Below are positions 44,316 through 51,867 of a stretch of DNA of 64,000 nucleotides, in pieces. Source of the DNA: JBFWVD01 sp050246915 (GTDB lineage: Bacteria > Actinomycetota > Acidimicrobiia > Acidimicrobiales > Ilumatobacteraceae); contig JBFWVD010000022.1 of the NCBI GenBank assembly GCA_050246915.1, positions 13,458-77,457 of the forward strand, written 5' to 3'. Position 1 is the first letter of the stretch. The number at the start of each line of letters is the position of its first letter. The notes beneath the pieces were generated by a model. It was given only the letters and a program-made list of their open reading frames with translations. It did no database searches and was not told the origin of the DNA. The translations under genes and the position numbers were made by a program.

Positions 44316-44825
44316 TCACGTTTCGTTTCGAGGGGCGCCGATAGCGACTCGCATTTCGACTTCGGACCGTTCGCTCCCTGGGATGGGTGCGATAGTCCCG
44401 GTTCGGGTGAACCCGTGACGGGCGTAGAACGCCTCGGCCCGAGAATTGTCACCCATGACGTCAAGACGAATTGCGGTGACACCCGAATCGTTAGCCCAGG
44501 CGACGGCTCCGGTGAACAGCTCGTCGGCGACACCGGTGCCACGCCTCTCGGGTGCCACCCACATCGAGAACACCGACGCCAAAGCCGGGTCATCAACGTT
44601 GCGCGCAAGAACCATCATCCCGACCAGCGTCCCGGTGTCGTCCTCATACCCGAAATGCGGGTTCGCGTCCGGCTGCAACCGCTGCAGCCAGACCTCATCG
44701 TGGAACCCTGCTTCCCGTTCATAGCTCGAACCGAACGCATCCGGGTCCGAAGCAAGGGCAGCAAGCCGAATCGTTCGGAGCCGCCGAAAGTCGTCAGGTG
44801 AGAGACGGATGACGTGCTCGCCCAT
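44316..44825 (-). CDS. GNAT-family N-acetyltransferase
   Basis: A 169-residue acetyltransferase. Acetyl-CoA binding is marked by WVAPERRGTGVADELF (the R/Q-x-x-G-x-G/A loop) and the late LDVMGDNSRAEAFYARHGF. It transfers acetyl groups to an amine on an unknown small molecule or protein. ATG 44825 was chosen; a GTG at 44852 is possible. It is embedded in a cluster of membrane and secreted proteins of unknown function. Confidence 0.83.
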   Translation of the reverse strand: MGEHVIRLSPDDFRRLRTIRLAALASDPDAFGSSYEREAGFHDEVWLQRLQPDANPHFGYEDDTGTLVGMMVLARNVDDPALASVFSMWVAPERRGTGVADELFTGAVAWANDSGVTAIRLDVMGDNSRAEAFYARHGFTRTGTIAPIPGSERSEVEMRVAIGAPRNET

Positions 44826-44928
44826 GAACCCGGACTGTGCCACCTCGACGGTCACCGGTATCGGATCATTTCCGTGGGTTGAAGCACCGTGACACCCCAT
44901 GCGGCTCCGGCCCAACTGCGTCGACGCG

Positions 44929-45219
44929 TCATGTCACGGTCCGCCGGAAGGCGAGGCAACTGAAGACAATCCCGGCGACGACGGCCGAGGCCGGACATTG
45001 CGGAAATACGTCCATGGTGGCGACGGCCAACAGGCCGAATAGGCCGAAGGCGATGAGCCCGTTGCGGTTAGCGCGACGGTCCCGGGACGGTGTGGTCGTC
45101 TCACGCCAGTGAGCGGCCCAGCCACGACGCCGACGTATCCGTGTCGTCATGACCAGGACCCAGACGGCGAGTGCCGAAGCGAGGATTGCGACCGGTTCAT
45201 CTAGAGCCCTGCCGGTCAA
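44929..45219 (-). CDS. Small two-helix membrane protein
   Basis: A 96-residue protein with two hydrophobic segments (about ILASALAVWVLVM and IAFGLFGLLAVATM, then VVAGIVFSCLAF). A TTG start at 45219 forms a TTGA overlap with the upstream small gene; a start at the internal Met is possible. No function is evident. Confidence 0.45.
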   Translation of the reverse strand: MTGRALDEPVAILASALAVWVLVMTTRIRRRRGWAAHWRETTTPSRDRRANRNGLIAFGLFGLLAVATMDVFPQCPASAVVAGIVFSCLAFRRTVT

Positions 45220-45383
45220 CGTGCTTTCGAAGGGCGCTGTCTGCGCAGGTGGTATCCAACGCCGCAGAGGACTCCGACGGCCGCGAGAACAATGCACGCT
45301 GCCACGCCACCAACGATGTATCCGACGACCGCTCCGGTAAACGCGCCGAGGGTCGCTCCGCGCACTGTCTGCTTCGCCCGCAT
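45216..45383 (-). CDS. Small glycine-zipper membrane protein
   Basis: A 55-residue protein with a Gly/Ala/Val-rich helix (ATLGAFTGAVVGYIVGG and VAACIVLAAVGVLCGVGY) and basic flanks, typical of glycine-zipper small membrane proteins. The start at 45383 is an estimate; a longer start at 45419 is possible. It overlaps the next small gene by TTGA. Confidence 0.45.
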   Translation of the reverse strand: MRAKQTVRGATLGAFTGAVVGYIVGGVAACIVLAAVGVLCGVGYHLRRQRPSKAR

Positions 45384-45458
45384 AGCGGGCACGTTACCGT
45401 CAACCGCCGCAAGGGTCACAGGGCGAAAGAGAGTTGTTCGTGATGGCGCTCACGTGGT

Positions 45459-45938
45459 TCATGTCCGCACCCCGACATTCGGCGGGGCGAGTTCCACCCT
45501 GCGCAACTCGTGGAGTGGTTGCGCTATCCAGATGAACGCGACAGCGAACGGGACGAGGAGGATTCCGACCGTCAACATCCCGGCGACCGAACCGAGCGCA
45601 GCGACCATCCCAATGGCGAGGCCGCCGCGACCCGTGGTCGGGTCGCGACGCGCCACTCGACGACGCAACCCGAAACCAACAAGAACAAGCGCAGCGAACA
45701 TCGCCCCGACGATGACGGTCACAGGACCAGGGTTCTCGTGGAACACGCTGTGACGCGTCGTGATAGTCCCTGCGCTGGTCGCCGTTTGTGAAGTACCGAA
45801 GGGAACAACACACAACAGCACGACCACCGCGACAGCCCAGAGTGTGGCAAGTGCGAGGACCAGCCACCGCACCGCGACCTGCCGACACTCCGGCGACCGG
45901 TGCACCAGGCGTAGCGAGATGAGGCGGCGCGGTTCCAT
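45459..45938 (-). CDS. Hypothetical membrane protein with about four helices
   Basis: A 159-residue integral membrane protein. Hydrophobic segments include WLVLALATLWAVAVVVLLCV, VTVIVGAMFAALVLVGFGL and LAIGMVAALGSVAGMLTVGIL. The start at 45938 lies 2 bases after the stop of the upstream small gene. No family is recognised. Confidence 0.55.
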   Translation of the reverse strand: MEPRRLISLRLVHRSPECRQVAVRWLVLALATLWAVAVVVLLCVVPFGTSQTATSAGTITTRHSVFHENPGPVTVIVGAMFAALVLVGFGLRRRVARRDPTTGRGGLAIGMVAALGSVAGMLTVGILLVPFAVAFIWIAQPLHELRRVELAPPNVGVRT

Positions 45939-45940
45939 TC

Positions 45941-46111
45941 TCACGTCGGCCGATGTTCGGTGAGAGAACCGCCGGGTTCCACGCGGTAGCTGCCATCGCA
46001 CACCGGACAGTTCCCGTAGCGCAGAGCGATGCGAACAGTGGTCCACGCGTCCGTCGGGACAGTCCCCGAACCAGGACACCGTGCATCAGCCGGGATATTG
46101 GGTTCGGTCAT
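45941..46111 (-). CDS. Small cysteine-containing soluble protein
   Basis: A 56-residue protein. ARCPGSGTVP and GNCPVCDGSYR suggest a small zinc-ribbon-like or treble-clef-type fold. Its ATG overlaps the stop of the upstream lipoprotein (ATGA) and its stop lies 2 bases before the next membrane-protein start, so three genes form a tight unit. Confidence 0.6.
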   Translation of the reverse strand: MTEPNIPADARCPGSGTVPTDAWTTVRIALRYGNCPVCDGSYRVEPGGSLTEHRPT

Positions 46112-46731
46112 GGCTGCCCCACCGTCGTTGTCGCGGGAGGCGGTGCCGGGTCGATAGGCGGGTCGGACAGGATTTCCTTCACGGTCCACGTGACGGTATC
46201 GACGTTGACCAACAAGCCGTTGACGGTACGGGTGCCGGTGCCCGGCTCGAAGTGGTACCGCAACGGACCCTGCCTCATGCCCGTGTTGTTCTCGAACACG
46301 ACGTGCGGCCAGTCCCCGGTGATGGTCGCTTCGCCGTCGTCGAGTTTCACGTACACCTGCGCCCACAACGTTCCCCCGTAAGCGGACACTTGAACGACGC
46401 TGATGTGACGAGCCCCGGTCAACGCAAGAACCGCAGGGTCCGACAACGCAACCGACGACGCACGCGACACAAGGTCAGCCGGTATCGGAATCGGAATCGC
46501 CACGTTGCCATCCCACGTATACGACTCCCTGACCGTCGTCGCAGTAACCGTTGCACTCACTGTCGTAACCGTCACCGGGACAGTCACAGCCACCGACGCC
46601 TCGGCTGTCGCTGGTGTCAGCGACATGGACCGCTCCCCGACCCCCACATCGCTCGACCCACCGCAAGCTGTGAGCGCCACAACCGCCGCGACGACCGTCG
46701 CGATGAGGCAGCTTCGCTTGTTAGTTTGCAT
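46108..46731 (-). CDS. Secreted lipoprotein of unknown function
   Basis: A 207-residue lipoprotein with lipobox LTAC (CLIATVVAAVVALTACGGSS), a Thr/Val-rich linker (TVPVTVTTVSATVTATTV) and a C-terminal domain with VSAYGGTLWAQVYVKLDDG. No family is recognised. The ATG at 46731 is preceded by GGGAGG. It leads a three-gene unit through an ATGA overlap. Confidence 0.65.
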   Translation of the reverse strand: MQTNKRSCLIATVVAAVVALTACGGSSDVGVGERSMSLTPATAEASVAVTVPVTVTTVSATVTATTVRESYTWDGNVAIPIPIPADLVSRASSVALSDPAVLALTGARHISVVQVSAYGGTLWAQVYVKLDDGEATITGDWPHVVFENNTGMRQGPLRYHFEPGTGTRTVNGLLVNVDTVTWTVKEILSDPPIDPAPPPATTTVGQP

Positions 46732-46863
46732 GGAGTTCGCCCCTCCCACCGGTCACCGGAACCGGCAGTCGGAAAGGTACCGGCCCTGAACGCCACTCGG
46801 GGCGCACCTGGACACTGTCCGCCACCGGGAACCTGGTTGACAGCCCGGGCGTCTCACCGCACG

Positions 46864-47301
46864 ATGAACATCGTGAGGGCGGGCCGGGCGAGATGGTTGG
46901 GACTATTGCTCGTCGCGGCGTGCAGCACGACCGAAATGGTCTGCCCAGACGTCGGGTGTGTGAGCGGCGTCTTCCTCGACCTTCACACCTTCGCGGACGC
47001 CGACCGGGCAGGCACCACAGTGAGGTTGTGCGTCGATGACGACTGCCAGACAACACCGTTCAATGACGGTGCCTGGTTGGCTCGACCCGACCTGAACCTC
47101 GACGACAAGCCCCGCACCGTGCACATCACCGCGCTCATCACCCGAGCCGACGGCAGCGTCGTTGCGAGCATCGACGAACCCGACGTGCCACTCACCAGGA
47201 ACGCTCCGAACGGCGAGAAATGTGGACCGGTCTGTTGGGGCGCCGGATACGGCTGGGACTCAACGGCCCGGCGACTCATCCGTGACGCGCAAGCCACCTA
47301 G
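46864..47301 (+). CDS. Six-cysteine lipoprotein, paralogue B
   Basis: A 145-residue lipoprotein (lipobox VAAC). It repeats the pattern of the gene at 42588-43031: VCPDVGC, CVDDDC followed by PFND, and PNGEKCGPVC. Outside these motifs the two diverge strongly, so duplication is not recent. It lies on the opposite strand, so the pair brackets the 3.7-kb accessory patch in inverted orientation. The ribosome site is weak; GTG 46873 is an alternative start. Confidence 0.68.
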   Translation: MNIVRAGRARWLGLLLVAACSTTEMVCPDVGCVSGVFLDLHTFADADRAGTTVRLCVDDDCQTTPFNDGAWLARPDLNLDDKPRTVHITALITRADGSVVASIDEPDVPLTRNAPNGEKCGPVCWGAGYGWDSTARRLIRDAQAT

Positions 47302-47324
47302 GTCGTTGGCGGTGCTGACAACCT

Positions 47325-48629
47325 TCAGTTGCCGTTGGTGCTCCAGTGCCAGGGTTCCGACGGCAGATTGTAGAAGCCGTAGTTGGCGGCGTGATCGGCC
47401 AACCAGCGATAGCAACCGTTGGAGCGCGAGTTGATGAGCGACCCGTTGCAGGTGAAGTCGATGGCCTTGCCGCGTTCGTGCATCGAGGCGCCGGGGCGTG
47501 CCGTGGGTGGTCGGCACGATGATGCCGGCATGGACCAGATGGCGTACTCGCTGCTACCGCAGTTCGATCTTCGAAGCGCCACTTGTCCGTCGGAACTGCG
47601 CCAACCCGATCCGCCCAGGTTGTATCCCGCCTCCGATGCCGCCGACACCATGCGCGAGACGTTGTTGGCGATGTCGACGTGGACTCGGAACCCTGCGGCC
47701 ATCGTCGTGGACTCGATGCCAACCACGTTGCCGCGTGAGCTCGAGCCGCCGGATGAGCCGCCGCCACCCCCCGCCGATCGTCGGGCCTTGGCCAACCTCG
47801 CGGCAAGCGCAGCATCTTGCTTGGCGATCTGCTGGGACAGGTTCGAGTCGAGCTCGGCGAGATACGACGCTTCCGAGAGCGTGCGCTCGAGTCGCTCTTC
47901 CAGCTTGTCGGCCAATGCCTGTTGCTCGCTCTGACGCTGCGAGACCTCGGACAACTGATCGGCTTCGGCAGCCTTCTGCTGCTCGGCCAACGCGGCGGCC
48001 TGCTCGGCACGCATCTGGAGGTTGGCCAGATCCTGTGAGCGCTGCCGGATCTCGTCCACCGTGTCCCCCACGTTGGCCGACGACACCGCCGAGTACCCCG
48101 ACCGGATGAGCCCGCTGGCCGGATCGCTGGTGAGCATCTCGATGCCGCCGCTGTCGGCCTCGGCTCCTTCGACGTAGCTGCGGATGGCGAGCGACTGCAG
48201 TTTGGCCTTTGCTTCGGCGAGCGCCTGCGTCTTCGCTTCGGCGCTCGAGATCGCATCCTCGGCATTCGCCGCAGCGGTGATGGCCGCTTTGCGCGCCGCG
48301 CTGTAATCGCTCTCGGCCTCCGCCACGTTCTCCTCGAGCGCGTCCAGAGCGTCGTTCACCTGATCCGACGACGATTTCAACGCATCGAGCTTGTTGGCGA
48401 CCTGCGCCTTCTTGTTGCGCACAGCTTGGCGTTCCTTGCGCGGATCGCTGGTGGTTCCGGCATAGGCGCTGTCCCCACTGGACACCAAGGTGCTGGGGAT
48501 AAGCATTGTCACAGCGGCGAGCACCATGACGAGTCGGCTCCCGTGCCGATCGAAGCGAGTGCGGTTGGCGAGGCGTTGGCTGTGCATGGTGAGGTCACGA
48601 AGGCGCCCAGAGTCCGACGCCGTGGTCAT
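47325..48629 (-). CDS. Secreted M15-type D-Ala-D-Ala carboxypeptidase with coiled coil
   Basis: A 434-residue exported protein. An N-terminal signal segment (MVLAAVTMLIPSTLVSSG) is followed by a long coiled coil (about 60-285, with repeated Ala, Glu and Gln), a Gly/Ser linker, and a C-terminal M15 peptidase domain. The zinc/catalytic segments are SMHERGKAIDF and the late EPWHWS. It would trim or cleave cell-wall peptide crosslinks. The coiled-coil organisation resembles regulators of amidases (NlpC/EnvC-like) fused to a peptidase. ATG 48629 is used; an internal Met 14 codons on is possible. Confidence 0.85.
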   Translation of the reverse strand: MTTASDSGRLRDLTMHSQRLANRTRFDRHGSRLVMVLAAVTMLIPSTLVSSGDSAYAGTTSDPRKERQAVRNKKAQVANKLDALKSSSDQVNDALDALEENVAEAESDYSAARKAAITAAANAEDAISSAEAKTQALAEAKAKLQSLAIRSYVEGAEADSGGIEMLTSDPASGLIRSGYSAVSSANVGDTVDEIRQRSQDLANLQMRAEQAAALAEQQKAAEADQLSEVSQRQSEQQALADKLEERLERTLSEASYLAELDSNLSQQIAKQDAALAARLAKARRSAGGGGGSSGGSSSRGNVVGIESTTMAAGFRVHVDIANNVSRMVSAASEAGYNLGGSGWRSSDGQVALRRSNCGSSEYAIWSMPASSCRPPTARPGASMHERGKAIDFTCNGSLINSRSNGCYRWLADHAANYGFYNLPSEPWHWSTNGN

Positions 48630-48703
48630 GATGGCGTCGACTGTAGACGCTCGCCCCCCACCGACCGGGGGCGCCCGCCAGCGTTCTTACCAACGATTAG
48701 GGG

Positions 48704-50014
48704 TCAGCCCCCACCGGCGACCTGGTGTTCGACGTCGCTGAAGCGATCCACATCACGCAACGCCGGGAACAACACCCACCACGCCCCGACGATGACCAAG
48801 GTGGCAAAGCCGCCGGCAACGATCGAACCGCTGGTCCCGAGAACGCTCGCCGCGAAGCCGCTCTCGGCCCCTCCCAACTCGTTCGAGGCGCCGATGAACA
48901 CCTGCTCGACGGCCATCACGCGGCCCCGCGTCCCATCCGGTGTGGCGAGGGGCACCAACGTAGAACGGATGAACACGCTCACCATGTCGGCCGCCGACAA
49001 GATGGCGATGCAGGCGAAGGCCACGAAGAAGTTGCGCGTGATGCCGAGCGCGATCGTTGCCAGGCCGAACACCGCCACCGCGGCGAGCAAGACCTTCCCG
49101 ATGTTGCGCACAAACGGACGGCCGATGAGGACGAGTGCCATGATCGACGCGCCGATCCCGCCACCGGCTCGCAACCATCCCTGATACTCGGGCCCCTTGC
49201 CCAGACGATCGACGATGGCCGGGATGAGAAACACCGCCCCACCGAACAACACCGCGAACAGATCGAGGGAGATCGCACCGAGCAGGATCGGTGTACGTCG
49301 CACCAGGCTCAGCCCCTCGAGAGCGCTCCGCAGCGACGGACGGTCGCTCAGTTCGACACCATCGTCGTCAACCGCAATTGCGCGTTTGACGCGCACATCC
49401 GGCAGACCAAAGGTGAGCACGAATCCGGCAAAGATGAGCCCACAGATGACGATGAACGGCACCGTGGGATCGACGGCGTAGAGCACACCGGCGATGGCAG
49501 GACCCGCGATGCTCGAGGCCTGCCATGTCGTGGAGTACATGGCCACGACGCGCTGCAATCCACCGGGCGGCGCGACGTTGGCTGGCAACGATCGAGACGA
49601 CGGCGCCATGAACGCACGTGCGATGCCGTACCCGACGACGATCACGAAGATGGGCCACACCGCGGTGGGATCGGAGGCCGCGTAGGCGAGAAGACCGGCC
49701 GCACAGACCAACTCGCCGATGAAGGCGTAGCGGATGACACGCCGCCGATCGAATCGATCCGCCACCTCACCGGTGACGAGCACGAGCAACATCGAAGGAG
49801 CGAACTCGGCGAGGCCGAGGAACCCGAGATCGAGCGTGCGACCGCTGATGTCGTAGACGAACGCACCGAGAGCGACCGCTTGCATGATCGACGCAGTGGC
49901 CGACAGGAAGAACACCCCCAGCAGCGGACGAACCCCACGGTGCCGGAGCACCTCGGCGATCGTCATCTCGGGATGTTCGTCGCTGCCCGCGTCGCTGTCG
50001 GTCTCGGTGCTCAT
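48704..50014 (-). CDS. MFS transporter, enterobactin-exporter-like
   Basis: A 436-residue major facilitator with about 12 helices. It contains GEVADRFDRRRVIRYAF (the loop 2-3 motif) and PSSRSLPANVAPPGGL, resembling EntS-type efflux pumps (MFS_3). The substrate is unknown. The N-terminal 16-17 residues are hydrophilic and acidic. The start at 50014 has a poor ribosome site; ATG of MTIAEVL just downstream is a possible alternative. It is convergent with no clear functional neighbour. Confidence 0.8.
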   Translation of the reverse strand: MSTETDSDAGSDEHPEMTIAEVLRHRGVRPLLGVFFLSATASIMQAVALGAFVYDISGRTLDLGFLGLAEFAPSMLLVLVTGEVADRFDRRRVIRYAFIGELVCAAGLLAYAASDPTAVWPIFVIVVGYGIARAFMAPSSRSLPANVAPPGGLQRVVAMYSTTWQASSIAGPAIAGVLYAVDPTVPFIVICGLIFAGFVLTFGLPDVRVKRAIAVDDDGVELSDRPSLRSALEGLSLVRRTPILLGAISLDLFAVLFGGAVFLIPAIVDRLGKGPEYQGWLRAGGGIGASIMALVLIGRPFVRNIGKVLLAAVAVFGLATIALGITRNFFVAFACIAILSAADMVSVFIRSTLVPLATPDGTRGRVMAVEQVFIGASNELGGAESGFAASVLGTSGSIVAGGFATLVIVGAWWVLFPALRDVDRFSDVEHQVAGGG

Positions 50015-50081
50015 GCCGGGCGGCACGCTACCGGTCCAGCCGAACGCGCTCGTCATGCATCTGCGCCATACATTGGCGTCG

Positions 50082-50483
50082 ATGATCTCGCCGTCTTGGA
50101 CCACGATCCGCCTCTACCTGCACCTCCTCGCAGCGTGTGTGTGGGTGGGCGGGCAACTCACGCTGGCCGGGCTGGTGCCAGCGGTGCGATCACTCGGTCG
50201 CGACGCGGCCAAGGTGGTGGCGCGACAGTTCAACAAGGTCGCGTGGCCCGCGTTCGGGGTGTTGTGGATCACCGGGATCTGGAACCTCATGGTGGTCGAC
50301 GGCTCCCTGAACGGGTCCTATGGCACCACGCTCCTGGTCAAGATCATCGTCGCCATCGCCTCCGGCGTGACCGCACTGGCCCACGCCCAGGCTCGGTCAC
50401 GCGCCGCGATGGCCATCTTCGGCGCGTTCACCGGACTCACCGCACTGGGAGCGTTGTTCCTCGGAGTCCTCGTCCACGGGTGA
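50082..50483 (+). CDS. Small four-helix membrane protein, CopD-like
   Basis: A 133-residue integral membrane protein. Helix 1 (LYLHLLAACVWVGGQLTL) contains a His and Trp as in CopD-family copper-resistance proteins, and three further helices follow (VAWPAFGVLWITGIW; LLVKIIVAIASGVTALA; MAIFGAFTGLTALGALFLG). Copper or haem transfer is only suggested by resemblance. The 3' end overlaps the ureD gene by 47 bases on the opposite strand. Confidence 0.7.
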   Translation: MISPSWTTIRLYLHLLAACVWVGGQLTLAGLVPAVRSLGRDAAKVVARQFNKVAWPAFGVLWITGIWNLMVVDGSLNGSYGTTLLVKIIVAIASGVTALAHAQARSRAAMAIFGAFTGLTALGALFLGVLVHG

Positions 50484-51207
50484 TGTCGATCAACCGCTGC
50501 GGATGCGCGACGCGTTGATGCGCGGCTCGCATCGCATCGAGCCGTTCGTACAGGCTGCCCAACGCATCCGGGCCGACACCACGACCGAGCCAGCCGCAGT
50601 CAGTCGGTAGCCGCGTCATCGCTTCCACGTCGATGCGATGCTCCCGAGCGGTTTGGAGCCACCACAACGAGGCGTGACGGCCGTCGGGCAGGGCCAGCGC
50701 ATCGAGCGGCCATCGATACCGCACCCGGTCCTGACAAACCCCACCATCGACGCCGGCGACGAGTTGTTGATCGAGCGACGATGGACCGCCGTGGTGGGTC
50801 ACGGCGTCGAGCAGGACAATCGCGCCGTCGCCCACCGTCGTTGCCCGCGTGGCGAGGCGCACGTCGGCATCCCCCATCAACACCAACGGTGCGGAGATGA
50901 TCTCCAACATCGAACCCTCATCTGCATGGGCAGCGAGGTCCATGGACGCGGATGCGCTCGTTCCGCTCCCTGCGTGCACCGGGAGTGCCGCAGTGTGCAC
51001 GACGCGGGCAGCGGCACCAGGACCGATCGACACCGCCGTCGACCAACGCTCGCCGCCACGGATCACACCGGCCACCGACTGCACGAACATGGTGAGCACA
51101 CCATCTCCGAGGTCGAACGGACGACCGAGCGCGAACGGCGCCTCGCACACCCGGTGCACCAGATGGGTGCGTCCGGCGCGACGTTCGAAGCGGAGTTCGA
51201 GCGTCAT
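50437..51207 (-). CDS. ureD: Urease accessory protein UreD
   Basis: A 256-residue cytosolic chaperone for urease activation. The N-terminus LELRFERRAGRTHLVHRV and ISAPLVLMGDADVRLATRA are UreD-like. It docks on the urease apoenzyme and recruits UreF/UreG during nickel and CO2 insertion. ATG 51207 overlaps the ureG stop by 4 bases (ATGA). It is the last gene of the ureEFABCGD operon, and its 3' end overlaps the convergent CopD-like gene. Confidence 0.9.
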   Translation of the reverse strand: MTLELRFERRAGRTHLVHRVCEAPFALGRPFDLGDGVLTMFVQSVAGVIRGGERWSTAVSIGPGAAARVVHTAALPVHAGSGTSASASMDLAAHADEGSMLEIISAPLVLMGDADVRLATRATTVGDGAIVLLDAVTHHGGPSSLDQQLVAGVDGGVCQDRVRYRWPLDALALPDGRHASLWWLQTAREHRIDVEAMTRLPTDCGWLGRGVGPDALGSLYERLDAMRAAHQRVAHPQRLIDITRGRGLRGTTLPVR

Positions 51208-51809
51208 CGGAACAGCACCTCGCGTCGGAGATGATCGATGACCGCGTCGACACCGAGGCCGCTGCGCACGTCGGTGAGGGCCACCGGCCGACCCTCGCGC
51301 ACCTCGAGCGCCTCGTGCTCCATCGCGGCGATGTCGACATCCACATGAGGCGCGAGAGTGGTCTTGTTGATGACGAGCAGATCGCACCGCACGACACCCG
51401 GTCCGCGCTTACGGGGGATGTCCCCGCCGCCGGCCACATCGATGACGAAGAGCCAGTGATCGACGAGGTCGAGTGAGAACGTGGACGCGAGGTTGTCCCC
51501 GCCCGATTCGATGAGGATGAGATCGAGATCACGATGGCGTTGCTCGAGTTCGTCAGCGGCGACGATGTTGGGTGTGGGGTCCTCACGGATCACCGTGTGA
51601 GGGCATGCACCGGCCTCGACAGCACGTACCAGATCGGGATCGATGAGCCCGCTGCGTCGGATGCGATCGGCGTCCTCACTGGTGACGAGATCGTTGGCGA
51701 TGACCGCGGTGCGCACGCCGATCGCTGCGAGCCTCGGCAACAACGCCTCGACGAGCGCCGTCTTGCCCGACCCGACCGGACCGCCCACACCGACACGTGC
51801 AGCACTCAT
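51204..51809 (-). CDS. ureG: Urease accessory GTPase UreG
   Basis: A 201-residue SIMIBI GTPase. The P-loop is GGPVGSGKTAL; GACPHTVIREDPT holds the nickel/zinc-binding Cys-Pro-His motif; LIESGGDNLA and VINKTTLAPH are the Walker B and guanine-specificity motifs. It drives nickel delivery to the active site. ATG 51809 is the canonical start. The upstream frame stays open through the 21-bp repeats but adds only low-complexity sequence. Its start codon overlaps the stop of a 19-residue mini-ORF. Confidence 0.93.
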   Translation of the reverse strand: MSAARVGVGGPVGSGKTALVEALLPRLAAIGVRTAVIANDLVTSEDADRIRRSGLIDPDLVRAVEAGACPHTVIREDPTPNIVAADELEQRHRDLDLILIESGGDNLASTFSLDLVDHWLFVIDVAGGGDIPRKRGPGVVRCDLLVINKTTLAPHVDVDIAAMEHEALEVREGRPVALTDVRSGLGVDAVIDHLRREVLFR

Positions 51810-51865
51810 GCCGGAGCGCTCATCGTGAGAGAAAGAGCGCTCATCGCGAGAGATGGAGCGCTCAT
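51806..51865 (-). CDS. Repetitive 19-residue mini-ORF coupling ureC to ureG
   Basis: The ATG at 51865 overlaps the ureC stop (ATGA), and the TGA of the mini-ORF overlaps the ureG start (ATGA). The predicted peptide is MSAPSLAMSALSLTMSAPA, three copies of a heptad that begins MSA, as does UreG. It has no ribosome site, so reinitiation from ureC would be needed. It may be a passive bridge that keeps ureC and ureG coupled, or only a by-product of the repeat; whether it is translated is unknown. Confidence 0.5.
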   Translation of the reverse strand: MSAPSLAMSALSLTMSAPA

Positions 51866-51867
51866 CG
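51814..51867. repeat. 21-bp tandem repeat x3 at the ureC-ureG junction
   Basis: GAGCGCTCATCG recurs at 51814, 51835 and 51856 with an exact 21-base period; intervening bases (GTGAGAGAA or similar) are near-identical. The third copy includes the ureC stop. Every copy carries a CAT on this strand, that is an ATG on the coding strand. Confidence 0.92.
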
